Below are positions 33,408 to 44,802 of a DNA stretch of 64,000 nt, one piece after another. Below the pieces are notes generated by a model that ran no database searches, was not told where the DNA came from, and saw only the letters and a program-made list of their open reading frames with translations. The stretch spans positions 62,001 through 126,000 of the forward strand of contig JAPEVC010000068.1 of NCBI GenBank assembly GCA_027946555.1. Reading direction: 5' to 3'. How positions within the stretch are numbered: position 1 is the first letter of the stretch; every line of letters starts with the position of its first letter. Position numbers and translations under genes: made by a program. Origin of the DNA: Gnomoniopsis sp. IMI 355080. Taxonomy: Eukaryota; Ascomycota; Sordariomycetes; Diaporthales; Gnomoniaceae.

Positions 33408-34997
33408 TCACTCATGCTTCACCTGTGAACGATTTTCTTCTGTCGTGGAAGAGTTGTTGGCAGACTCTGACGGGAGCTCTGGGCCATCGGCTGATGCACC
33501 ATCCATCTTATCCTTGTCGTCCTCGTCGTAGCAATCGTAGATGAATCCATAATGAAGACCACAACGGGCCCGTGGGACTCTGAAGCACTGTATGAAGCAA
33601 AGTTAGCCAACAAACCTTCCGCTGTCAGGGTGAAGCAGAAAGGGAATCAGTCGGTTCGTGGTGCGTCCTGCGAGGGAAGGAGATCAGTGCTTACTGAACA
33701 GTCGAACCGGCAGGTCACGTCATCTGATTGTAAACGGCCTAATTCATCGCAATATGTATCATACAGTTGAGTGCATTGTGCCAGGGTTCTGTCACCGACA
33801 TCGCAGCGGAGGTACCACTCTTTCGATCGTGATTCTAGCTTGGACCTATCGACAAGGCCTGTAAGTTCATCGATGGACAGCTTCTCGTCGACAGGTTTGA
33901 TGACGGTTTCCTGTGAGCGGATGGCGTAAGACTGGCGGAGCTGTTCAGATGGCAGATCGTCAAAAGTGACCATATCATGGCCAAATGATCCGTGATTCCC
34001 GACCCATGACGCCTGGTTATGTCTTTGTTAGGACCCCGTTCGCAATCAAGTTCCATGTGGTATTCCATGCTTGCTTATAGCTAGGCAAAGAGAGTATCTA
34101 GACCTGTAATGTGTGCCAAAACGGGAAGAGATACTTACTATGATATATTCACTACCCAGACACCAGGAAAAATCAGGCGCGGTAAGAGATGAGGCAGACT
34201 GCGTGTCTATTTCAAAACCCATTAGTGACGGATCCCATCACTGCCAGGACAGTCGGGATCATTGCACGCGAGAGACTGCGATCTGAGACGATGATCAAGG
34301 ACCAAAGCCAGACCTATGCAAAAGTCCGCATGCCCGATCAAAAGGAGGTCACGTACTGTAGAAATTGCAGTTGGGAATGGTGCCGCAAACAGAAAAATTG
34401 CTGTTGACGCTGTTGTCGTTGCCATAGTTGATGATGGAATTTCCCATCGCAAACACCAAATCCATATTTCCGACAAAAAAGGTATCATCCACATCAGTGA
34501 GCTCCGCTGTGGCATTTGCGCCACCAAGAACCCAAAGGTAGCAATCACCGTATGAGGCAATTGCCAACGCGCTAGTGTTGTAGAGCTGGGAAGCCAGGAA
34601 TACAAAGCTTGAGTTGGCCAGATCTTCCAAAATCCAAATGCAGTTCGAGATGTTGGCCGTGATTCCATACTCGCTGACGCCTGACAGGTCGGCATAGGAG
34701 GCATTGCCGCAGGCCTGGTAGGCGTAGCCGTCAGAATCGCTGGTATCAGTGTCACTAGCGTCGGTGGGAATGTTGAAGAAGCACTATCAAGTGATGAGTC
34801 AAAATTAGTTCTGATTGTGGCTCCAATGAAAACAGAATAGTTTTGTCGGCGATTGTACTTACAGAGGTGTTTCCAGGAGGAAAACCTTGATGGTCAATGC
34901 AGATGTCATCAATGCAATTGCAGCTTCTCTCGATGTTGGCAATGGCGAGGCTGGCAAGGAGGCTGACAAGGCTGAGGAGCAGCATCATCATCTTCAT
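33408..34997 (-). CDS. Secreted, Cys- and Asn-rich protein of unknown function (five exons)
   Basis: A start at 34997 gives a strong signal peptide (MKMMMLLLSLVSLLASLAIA). The mature N-terminus has NIERSCNCIDDICIDHQG. Four introns (donors gtaagt, gtacgt, gtaagt, gtaagc) join GNTS to CFFNIPTDASD, NFYN to TQSASSLTAPDFSWCLGS, EYII to ASWVGNHGSFGHDM, and FDCSVS to CFRVPRARCGLHYG. The second exon is rich in N-glycosylation sequons (NAS, NIS, NSS, NTS, NAT, NFS) and aromatic residues. The tail is acidic and Ser/Asn-rich (YDCYDEDDKDKMDGA). The total is about 370 residues with roughly 14 cysteines. The frame continues upstream of the chosen ATG, but the signal peptide fixes the start. No family recognised; the pattern fits a secreted effector-like or wall protein. 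Confidence 0.7.
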
Positions 34998-35276
34998 GTT
35001 GTTATATTGGCGTGGAAGAGGTCGATGAATTTGTGAATATGCTTTCGGAATAAAGAGCAAGAAACGCTTAAAAAATCACGGCTTGTATTGAATGGATGAA
35101 GGGAAAGATGGGATTGCTAGAAGCTCAACTGCACTTAAGTATTGAGAAAATTGTGGGTCCACTTTGTGAAAGCTCAGTGTGAAGGAAATGCCCCGCCAAC
35201 ATTGTTGTGTGAAGGCTATTGTCTGTCAGGTTGATGCTTCATGGTGAAGCTTCTAGGTTCTAGTGAATCTCCCGTA

Positions 35277-35286
35277 TACCTAGGTA
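35277..35286. repeat. TACCTAGGTA palindrome, copy 1
   Basis: Exact 10-bp self-complementary motif in intergenic DNA, 280 nt upstream of the secreted protein gene that starts at 34997. Confidence 0.8.
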
Positions 35287-35563
35287 CATAGGCCAGTCGC
35301 AGGTGACAGTTTCACGAAGAAAGTGGTTGGTTCCACTTCGAGATTGCGTGAACAAGGGAAAGGAAGTCTCGGTGCTTGTGGATAGGACCAAGCGTCTAAG
35401 CATTGGGTTCTCGGGAAGCATCCCTCTTCAAAAACGAAACAATTGCCTCATGTGGCAATGAGGTTGGGTATACCAAGCAACACAGATCCCCCTGATTTGG
35501 TCACCCATTGCAATTTTAGGTAAGGCATGGCTATATTCATATATTCAGCTGGGCAAAGAACAA

Positions 35564-35573
35564 TACCTAGGTA
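35564..35573. repeat. TACCTAGGTA palindrome, copy 2
   Basis: Exact second copy, 287 nt after the first one. Confidence 0.8.
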
Positions 35574-37180
35574 GCAGCCGATTTGTGGCAGTCTCAAGCA
35601 TCACATCTTTGTGTGAGAGGTAAGAAGGGTTCAAGAGACAAGCTTTGATGATATCTATAGAAATAGCATTACGTGGGTCAGGCAACTTGTATGTGGATTC
35701 TCTTATAGTCAAAGTCAATTATGTAGCGGCCTTGTGACAAGATTGCAGTTTATCCATAGATCAATTCCATGTGACTAGTGGGGCTCCACACTATAACTTT
35801 ACAATGAAGAGTGAATCTGGTGTTCGGACTTGTCACCTCATGCAGAAAACCCTCCTACCTAATTGATCATTGAATATAATTTGATATAAAGGATAAATGC
35901 ATATGCGACTGGTTTGAAAACCTACAAATGATGGTAGGGTTTCCATAACCGTGAAGCTAAACCCCACATGCTGGGTCATATGGAAGGCTAAAGTTTTGAG
36001 GGTCGACAGCATGCTTCTGTCCAGTTTTGAGGTTCTAGGTTTTTATTACATCAGGCCCAAATATAAAGTGTGTTTGCAGTATTATGATTGTCCCTAGCAG
36101 AGTAGTTTTCACTGGCTGGAACTCGCTGTCCTTCCGTGCGTAGCCCAACATATTTTCAGCAAACACCCCACCGCTAAGAAAGCAGAGTACAGAATCTCTC
36201 ATGTAACAGCTCAGCGAATTATTAGGTGTGTAATGGGTATTGCGCACCTAACCTTTGCAGAACGTTCTCCTTGGGGATTCTAAAGTGAAAGTATACGGAG
36301 CACGGCAGGAGACGGGACGTCAGACTTGCAAACCAGCGGGACACGCCATCAACTGCAGCCAGAGCGTAGTGATTTCGGCGGGAGCCACCTTAAGTCCTTA
36401 ACTTGCACACCGGACATTTCGGCGCATTTGAATCGCGGGTCTAGGCGAGAGAATGGAGGCAACAGAGGTGAGGTGGTGTCTGTGTCTGCCGAAGTCTATC
36501 TAGGCTTCTACAATTGCGTCAAATTCTTTTGGTTCGCATGACCAACAAGCCAGTTTTGACGGGACGTTCACCGAGATGATTCACTATACCAGCCCAACGT
36601 GGGCTCGGAGTGACTGCTACTGTAATAGTCATTTAGCAACACCCTCAAAGTCTTCGTACTCAGCCCTACGCTAAGGCCACACATCCCCGCCAGGAGGGTA
36701 TACATAGTTGCATTAGGACGGGCTATGTAACTCTGTTGGTGAGCACTAGCCCAGGCTGAAGTCGCTAGTGATTGCGGCTTAGCGCACCTCTTGATCTTGT
36801 ACCAACATCAAACGCCAAGCCACCACACGCCTCAGCAGTTAGCTGCATCTTTAAACTATATTATGTGCAACCCTAACACAGCCTCAACTTGTAGCTCGGT
36901 CGTCATGTGCTTAGTTCCCCCAGAGGAAAACATTGTCATCCAGATATTGAAGGCTAGAAGTAGAAAAAGGATGGCGGCCTCCCCGGGGCCCTATTTCCCA
37001 CAAAGATCATATAAATTCGTTGTGGAGCTTTTCTGAATTGCACAATCGGAATCAAGAAATCCAATCAATAAACATCGCTTGTTAAATATCACCAACCAGA
37101 TACAAGCCAACAGAAAGCCTCACTTTTACATCACACAAAAGTAAAAGAACACTTCTGAACTGCCACATTTCACCACAAAA

Positions 37181-37531
37181 ATGGCCTCCGCCGCTCTCGC
37201 CACAGTCGGTGCCGCCACATCATACACGGGGCAATACTACCTGTGCCGCGACTGCAACAGCTACATTCCCGCAGGGCTATACTGCCGTCACTCCTACCCG
37301 CTTGTGTCTGCATCCAGGCCAACACCATCTCCAGCACTCAGCAGCAACAGTGTCACAAGTAGCAGCTCTTCTTCCTCCAGCCACGATGGTGCCCGGCGCG
37401 AGGTCCTAGTCATCAACAACCACCGACGCCACCATCACCACCACTCGCACCATCATCACCACCGCTCACATCATGACGAAACGCGGGACACCGGCAAATC
37501 AAAGCGCTATCATATCTACGTCTACGTTTGA
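37181..37531 (+). CDS. Small histidine-rich protein with a Cys cluster
   Basis: Single-exon frame of 116 residues. A hydrophobic N-terminus (MASAALATVGAATSYTG) leads into YYLCRDCNSYIPAGLYCRHS, a CxxC...CxH arrangement that could hold one Zn2+. A Ser-rich linker with a nine-residue Ser run follows. The His block RRHHHHHSHHHHHRSHH and a charged tail ending RYHIYVYV complete it. Such His runs bind Zn, Ni or Cu. The upstream leader is AC-rich, and there is no signal peptide cleavage site I would trust. A metal-storage or metal-sensing role is conceivable; no family is recognised. Its reality as a gene rests on the composition and clean ATG context (caaaaatgg). Confidence 0.6.
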   Translation: MASAALATVGAATSYTGQYYLCRDCNSYIPAGLYCRHSYPLVSASRPTPSPALSSNSVTSSSSSSSSHDGARREVLVINNHRRHHHHHSHHHHHRSHHDETRDTGKSKRYHIYVYV

Positions 37532-38042
37532 TCATTATATACACAACTCAGTAGACAAGATGATTTCACTTACTTGGTTTGGATTTTCGGCTGCAACGGC
37601 GTTCGGGGAGGGGGATTGCCATCTGGTGTGGTCACCCAGATAGCCCAAAGAAAAAAAACTATACAGAGTTCGCGTTGCGCGTGTACCTAGTATGTTGGAA
37701 AGTTTGAATTAGACTGGTGCGCGAGGCTGATACCAAGATTGAGATTTATGACTGGATGAATCGTTCAGTGTTTTTCTGTATTCCATGGTTCCGTGAGGAT
37801 GGTAGAACTAGATAGCAAAATGGTCAAATTTGATCTCTGTCTGGATGCAATTGTCCGCCCTTTGAAGTCACTCCACGCCATATTGAATCAGATGAGCAGT
37901 ACGAATGATCAGATCGTCGAGCGTAATTCATTAAATCAAGTAAACCACAATAGACCTCAAAGTCCGGGTATGCTATATTACATGACCTGCCCAACAAGAA
38001 ACTCCCAAAACTAGTACCACGAGTACCTCTGGCTCGAGCTCC
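37532..38042. other. Intergenic between convergent genes
   Basis: No gene recognised. Holds two 3' UTRs. Confidence 0.6.
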
Positions 38043-40336
38043 TTAGTACGCGACCATGGCATTGAGCCCATCCAACTCACGATCCCAGTTCCTGTGCTGC
38101 GAGATGCTGAAGAAGAACTTTTCCACAAAATTCTTCGCCTCCTTTGCAATGGTAATCGTCTCGCTGAAGCTCTCAGGGGTCACAGCGCCCAGAGTCACAA
38201 CACCATAGCTTTCCACCGCTTGGGCGCCACTGCTCAACTGCACCCCGGGTAGCTGGAACGCCATCTGCAACAGCTCAACCGCCTCACCAGTACCACCAAC
38301 GGCCTTGAGATGGCCAAATGCCTCGCGCACCCAGTGCAAGGCACGGCCATTCTTCTTGAGTGTGTCAATAGACTCTCGGCCACCAGGAACGAACACGGCG
38401 TCCACCATCGTCGACCGGAAGCCCTCGAGGTGGTGGTCGGGCCGGATGCCCTTGCCAATTTCCTTCTTTTGTCCGGCGGCGAATACCTCGCTGCGCTTAG
38501 TGCCGATGACAAAAGGAATGGCGCTCTGCGCCGCGACAGCGGCCTTGACGGCGTTGAAGGCAACAGGATCGTAGCCATCTGCGATGATGATGGCGACTCG
38601 GCGTGAGGCGATGGTAGGGGTTGCGGGTGGGTACTCGAGCTGCGAGAGGCCCTTGGCCTTCTTTCCATGGTTCGGGTTGCCGCCTTTCTCGGGGATCTTG
38701 GCGCCAACGAGCTCGGCGACTTGCTGGGCGAGATCAATATCAATATCAGCAAGGCGCTGGGCGAGATTTTCGTATACGAGAGGGTCGTCGCAGTGGTCGA
38801 GCTCGAAGCCGAAAGCGTTTATGATGTGGGACTTCTCGACTGGGGACATGCTGTTGAAGAACAGCTGGGCTTGCTTGAAGTGCTCTCTGAACTTCTCGCC
38901 CTTGGTGCGCGCCTTGATGCCCTCCATCTTTTGCTGGTAGTCGATGAAACTGCCCTCCTCCTTCTTGGCTGGTGGGTTTACACCGAAGCGGTTCGGCCAG
39001 TAGTTGACGGTGCCCTTGCGGATGCGGTGGCGCATGGCGCCATCGGAGTTGAAGTTCATCACAGGGCAGACGGGTCGGTTGATTGGGAGCTCCTCCCAGT
39101 TGGTCCCAAGGCGAGAAAGCTGTGTGTCTTGGTAAGAGAAGTTGCGACCCTGAAGAAGAGGGTCGTCTGAGGCGCCAATTCCAGGCACAAGATGGCTTGT
39201 GCAGAAAGCGACCTGCTCCGTCTGTGGGAAGAATTCATCAACAGTGCGGTTCAGCTCCAACTCGCCAATGTAACGGATAGGCACCAATTCCTCCGGCCAC
39301 ACCTTGGTGGCATCAAGTATATCAAACTCAAACTTGTGCTCGTCCTCCTCGGAAACGACTTGAAGCCCGAACTTCCACTTAGGGAATGCACCATTCTCGA
39401 TAGCCTCCTCCAAATCCTTACGGTGGAAGTCTGGGTCTTGGCCAGCAAGCTTCAGGGCCTCATCCCACACGAGAGAGTGTACACCCAGCTCGGGAGTGAA
39501 ATGGAACTTGACGAAAGAGCGCTTCCCTTCAGCATTGATGAGTGTGTAGGTGTTGACACCAAAGCCCTGCATCATGCGGTATGAGCGAGGTATGGCGCGA
39601 TCTGACATGGTCCACATGAACATGTGCGTGGCCTCGGTGTGGTTGAAAACAAAGTCCCAGAAGTTGTTGTGGGCAGTCTGCGCCTGGGGCACCTCGTTGT
39701 GAGGCTCTGGCTTGCCGGCGTGGATAACGTCAGGGAATTTGATGGCATCTTGAATAAAGAAGACAGGTATGTTGTTTCCCACGATATCCCAGTTGCCCTC
39801 CGGCGTGTAAAACTTGACAGCGAAGCCACGGACATCTCTGACGGTGTCGGGACTGCCTCGGCTTCCCAGAACTGTCGAGAACCGTATGAAGACGTCTGTC
39901 TCGCGGGAGGTGTCGGTTAAGACCGGAGCAAAGGTGAGATCTGAAGCGCTCTCATATACTCTGAACTTTCCAAAGGCACCTGTGCCACGCGCGTGAACGA
40001 CACGCTCGGGAATCCTCTCATGGTCAAAACGGTGGATCTGAAATATGTTAGTCACTCAAAGAATCTACTATGGGATGGTGGGCAGCCAACCTTCTCACGA
40101 CCAAATGAATCCTCCAACAAGGAGGGGCCAGTGTGTTTGTCGTTGCTGACACTTAGCCAGTGGTCAACACCTTCGGTGGGCCCCTTAACACCATAGTCGG
40201 ATGTCCAGTGAGAGGTGGTGGTTGGCTCGAAGGTTTCTTTGTCGAGATCAGCTATCTTGTCTCCGTGTGAACCCATGACGGTCTGCTTGACTGCTTGCAT
40301 TTTTTGGTTGAGCGCGTCGGGGACTATGGAAGCCAT
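38043..40336 (-). CDS. Large-subunit (clade 2) catalase
   Basis: Haem enzyme that disproportionates H2O2. Two exons (40336-40091 and 40037-38043) give 746 residues; the join EK|IHRFDHERIPERVVHARG is in frame and restores the active-site His motif. Also visible are FIRFSTVLGSRGSPDT, the catalytic Asn region DIVGNNIPVFFIQDAIKFPD and the haem Tyr motif FSYQDTQLSRLG. The C-terminal extension from about residue 580 is a flavodoxin/DJ-1-PfpI-like fold (RVAIIIADGYDPVAFNAVKA, AVFVPGGRESIDTLKKNG), as in large catalases. There is no signal peptide, so it is probably intracellular, like the spore-type fungal large catalases rather than the secreted ones. Expression under oxidative or developmental stress is known for the family. 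Confidence 0.94.
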
Positions 40337-41784
40337 GCGATTATCGTGTCAACTTTTGAGAAAAGTAGCAAGCAGGAACGGAGGCAGAGGGGAAATACTT
40401 GGGCCTAAGTACTTGAATCAGGACAAGAAGCTTCTGGCATTACTTTCGAATATTTTGCTGGCAAGACTTCGCGTTGGCAAAGCTGAAGCAGGAGGATGTG
40501 GATTACATTTGCAATTCAAGCGCAGGTATTGGACGCCAACGTTCAAATTGACGTCAGTCTTACCATGTGAGGTGCACCTTCCGCCTTGTGCTTTCCAATC
40601 CAGAACGAGGCGATTGCTCCGGCTCTGGCGGGAAGACCACACGTCCTGAGGGTTGGTGATGTTGCGATGGAGTCACCATTACGCCCACCTGCCAGGGCAC
40701 GACACGCTCCACCAGCGCCATAAAGCGGGGACAGACTGGGGACGTGCCGTATTTTCATTGTCGAGCATCGAATTTTCTCGCAATTCCATATTGAGGTCTT
40801 GAATCGCCAAGTCGGGACCTTGTGTTGCACATCTCTGGTCGCTGTTGCCGCAAATGCTGGTGGTTTATTGGTAGAGCGTGTGGAAGTGACGTTGGGCCTC
40901 CGCCATACTGATGTAATCCCGGAGTGTTGGCTCCGCTAAAGTGCAGGCGCAGAACGGGACTTCCCGCTTCATGAGGCCTAGCCTTCCAGCCTTTCTGCAG
41001 GTTAATTCCTTTGTGCACTTGCTCAACGAAATCATTTTCAAAGTCGTTCTTACTGGTCGTCCTCGCCAGAAGAAAGCATTCGCTGGGTGCTCTCAAGTAT
41101 TCTCCAAGCATTAGTGCAAGGTTATCCAATTGAAAGCGGCTGAAGGGTAAGCATGGCGACTGGAACTCAATATAGCCAACAACTCCCACCCATCTTCCCC
41201 AGGTACCCACAAACCGCAGTTTGCACAAGCATTCGCAGATAGTTCGGATAATTCGGAATGTCAAATGATCTTGTGCTTATTCACAGACGAAGGTCCAAGG
41301 AACGTCGATCTTCACGCAATGCTTGCGTACCTTTCCAGACTACCTAAGCAGGTACTGAGCATGTGCGTGAAGACATAGAAGCCTTGTGAAAATGATTATC
41401 ATTGTAAATATTTACAAGTATGCCATTAATGGCAAGGGAAGAAAATGGTAGTACTTGACACAACACAGTGCCGCGGAGTAGCAAAAGCCTCGCGTACCGG
41501 AAACCTTTTTCTTTTAACGCCGATCCAATGCTGCCCAAACACCCAATCTCCGGTAGGATGCATGCTACATTTCCTGCCTGGTATTGCCAAAATAAAAAGA
41601 TTTTGGCCTGGATTATCCTGAACACCAAGATATGACAAAATAAAAGTTCGGGCAAGGGCCGATAAATGTAAACGCCCAAGACTGCACGTGAAGACAAGCA
41701 AGTTGTCTTCTGTATGGTATCAGTGGTAAACTGCCGCGCTGGAGCGGGTCGAAACAAAAACAAGCGCAAAGATCATTTAAAGTA
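40337..41784. other. Intergenic, no gene recognised
   Basis: About 1.45 kb. A 169-codon minus-strand frame (40755-41264) has no motif, no neighbouring exon and no coding-type composition that convinces me. Confidence 0.55.
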
Positions 41785-43656
41785 TCATGAAAGGCTGTCG
41801 TATGCGTGTGTCGACTTTTTCCGAGAGCCTTTGGTGATTGTCACCATAACAAACAGTAGTATCGCGGACGAGGACATGAGAAGGAGTATCATAGAATCGA
41901 AGTCGTCGAACCGGCCGCACCCAATGGTACAGAAGCCTACAGCTCCTCCCGGACGCTATGAAGAGAGAACAATCAGCTTTTGAACGGTGAAAAACGAACA
42001 GACAGCGGAATGCTTACCGTGGCTCCGAGTTCCGAGTCCCACACGTCCGAAGTGGCCAAAATAGTGCCATCGGCCGCCAACGCATTTGCCACCACAAAGG
42101 CGCCGTTTGTTTTAAGAGGTATCACCGTTTCGTATCCGATCTTCTTGGCGTTGGTGGTGAAGGTGATGTTGTCGCGAGTGGGGCCCTCCATCTGTCAAAT
42201 AGCAAATATTAGCCGCTGCATACAAATTCAACTAATCACTCGGGCCAGCAAAACTCACAATATCCCAAGAATCCACTTCCGTGGCCCCATTCCAGCTGAC
42301 ATATGCGTACCCATCCGCTGCCGCGATATCAGGTAGCCACGAGGGGAATGCTGTCCAATCCATCGTCCAGGCTCGGTATACGGGCTGTTCGTTGTGTCTC
42401 TCGTCGGTCCAAGGGCCCACCTGCATATCGAGTACAATGTCACCGTCCTCGGTGTACTCGGTGATGACAGGCGTCGTGCCCCAGGCTATAAGCACGTTGC
42501 CATTAGGTAACTTTTGAAAGCCACCCATCGCCCAAGAAGAGATGCTCATGGGGTGACGGTATTCGTGGACGACTTCTGCGGTGAAGTTGTTCGGGTCGTC
42601 ATAGTTCAGCCGCAGGTGAAGACCTCGGGAACAACCTTCCGGGCACTGGGGGGATGGTTTTTCGGGGTTCAGATCGTGGTTATCAAACAACGTCAGCTCC
42701 GTCAAGTCATCGTTCAGAAAGCGAGCCGTGTGCTGGAAGCCAAAGTTGGTAGCCTCGCCACCGCTCAAATCAAAGAACTGGTTGTTCTTGCCGCCGAGTT
42801 GCCATATGACGGAGCCATCCTTGCCACTTATCAATGTGAGGGTATTGATGCGCCGTCCCGACACCAGGTAATTGCCCTCCTTCGTCTTCTGCAGGCTGTT
42901 GATGTGGAAAAAGTCCCAGCCAACATCTACTGTTTCCGCGCCATAGTCACCGGATCCCCAATTCACCTCGGTCTCGTTGATGCCGAAGTGGTGGCTAGCG
43001 CGCCATAGGAATTTGAGCTCGCCCGTGGCCACGTCAATCTCCTCGAAAATGCTGTCAAGCAGCTGTCCTTCCTGGGGACCACCACCTGGCGCATTGGTCA
43101 TATCGTATGGGATCTTCTCATAGGCTGTGACCAGTGCTGTCCCGTCCTCGGTCAACTGGCACTCATGCGAATCCATCTTGGTATTGATCATTTTGGTGGA
43201 GATGTTGTAGACCAACTGGTACGATGAGTCGTACAACAGGCAATATCCAAGACCATGGCCACTAAAATCTGCACCTTCCCAAAATGTAAAGTATGGAAGT
43301 CCGTTGTACATTTGTATCCTTGGATTGTTAACAGAAGACCATTTAGGATCGGCATAGACCAGACTGAGGTCTTCTGTATCGATAATAAAAGGTGTGGACT
43401 TCTGGTCACCGGCTAGGGACGACAGGAAAAGGTATCTGCTGAGGCCGGAACGTGTGCGATCCCATTGGCTGACCTGGAAGAGCAGGCCTTTGTTGGTTGT
43501 TGACTTGAAAGATTGATTAGGGTGATTGCCGTAGAAACCTTCATTATACGCCTGGTAGTCGGTGACGTAGGGTAGGGGGTACTCCTCAGCGACTGCAACA
43601 TTGGCACCGAGTGCGAGAGCGCCGAGCAAGACGGCGGGACGGGAAAAGGAACGCAT
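41785..43656 (-). CDS. Arylsulfotransferase-like (ASST) membrane-anchored protein
   Basis: The fungal arylsulfotransferase family has a beta-propeller fold; its substrates in fungi are mostly unknown. Three exons. A signal peptide (MRSFSRPAVLLGALALGANV) is followed by LPYVTDYQAYNEGFYGNHPN. The typical family repeats are seen: SHECQLTEDGTALVTAYEKI, VGWDFFHINSLQKTKEGNYL, SGKDGSVIWQLGGK, FGFQHTARFLNDD, HEYRHPMSISSWAMGGFQKL and PNGNVLIAWG. The second intron is gtaagc...catag. The last exon adds RPGGAVGFCTIG and then a hydrophobic helix (SMILLLMSSSAILLFVMVTI) before a basic KGSRKKS, so the protein is likely type I membrane-anchored. An in-frame extension upstream of the chosen ATG lacks an ATG start and signal-peptide character. 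Catalytic His residues (SHECQL, FFHINSL, FQHTARF) sit at places used in bacterial ASST. Confidence 0.82.
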
Positions 43657-44681
43657 GGCGCGAGGTCGAAGTGTGAGGATCAGGTCGGGCCAAGGTTGAG
43701 GACGTCGCCAGCTGCTGGCATTGGAGACGGGAGAGGAGTGTGAAGTGCGAGGTGCGATCGAGGAGAGTGACACGCGCACGAGTGTTTTGGGGGGGGCAGT
43801 ATTACTTAAAAAGGAGATAGAATGAGCAGGTTGCGCGGCAAGGGTCCAAGCTGTCCCAGAAAGTCTCCAGTTTACGCAGTACAGCTTCTCGAATGTGCAA
43901 AGCCGAGCCCACAGATCTCCAGCCGACAATGTCCCTGTCCTTGGACTGCGAATTAAGCTCCACCTAGGCGGGGTCCCGTGGCAAGTGGGTATAGGAGGAC
44001 CTTGGCCTGGATGCGCAGGGAGGTGCGAATCCTAGGAAGTCCAAGTGGATGATATCTCGTTCTGGAAGAAGGTAGGTAGTCCTCGGGCAAGAAGGCGTGA
44101 AGGTCGAAAGATTCGATAGATTGGGTGCTGGCTGGCACTCAAGAGATGGAGGCGGACTCGGGATGTTGCCAGTTCAGATGGATGCGAAAGGAAGGATCTA
44201 TTTTCAAACTGTGCTGACGCCCAAATCCCAAGAGGAAACAGAATGACGACGCCACCTGATGTTGAAGGGACGAAAGCGGCAAATAATAAAATCAGAAAGC
44301 AAAAGCCTCAGGACCGCCGAATGTCGCCGAACATATGCCAGAAAAGGATGACGGGGTTAGACAAGACGAAATCAAAAGAATGAAAAGGTACTCCCACGGT
44401 CAACGTCGCAACTCTGCAATACAGTTATTTTAGGGCAAAAAAGGTCCTATTCAACTTGCCATCTGACAAGGCGACGCGTGTTCCGACCAGTGGTGGGACC
44501 CGCGCGGCCCCCTTTCTCTCTGCCAATCAACCTGCAACCCCTGCCCAGACGCCGCTAGAAGGTGGGTCCTTTCTTTCTATCTGCGAGCCCTCAGGGCCAA
44601 TTCATGCGGACTGCGGCTTAGCTACCTGCTGTCGTCACGGAGGAGCGGTTCCCTCCCAACTCCGAAAAGGGAACGGAACGG

Positions 44682-44691
44682 TACCTAGGTA
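44682..44691. repeat. TACCTAGGTA palindrome, copy 3
   Basis: Exact copy in the ASST/acyl-CoA-ligase intergenic region. Confidence 0.8.
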
Positions 44692-44781
44692 AGGTTTGAT
44701 TTGGGGCGTGGCAAGTTGACGATGATCATCGACTCGGGAGACCCATGACTAATTGGACGCACAAGCCCTTTTTTTGTTCCC

Positions 44782-44802
44782 TTTTTTTTTTTTTTTTTTT
44801 TT
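44782..44802 (+). repeat. T21 homopolymer
   Basis: Twenty-one consecutive T residues, preceded by a shorter T run. Confidence 0.85.

Larger units (their letters stand above)
34998..37180. other. Long intergenic region, comparatively AT-rich
   Basis: About 2.2 kb with no credible coding frame. It contains two exact copies of TACCTAGGTA (35277, 35564). The last 130 nt before the next gene are CA-rich, like a leader. Confidence 0.6.

Noticed and set aside
40755..41264. 169-codon minus-strand frame
   Set aside because: No motif or conserved neighbour; the composition looks random.
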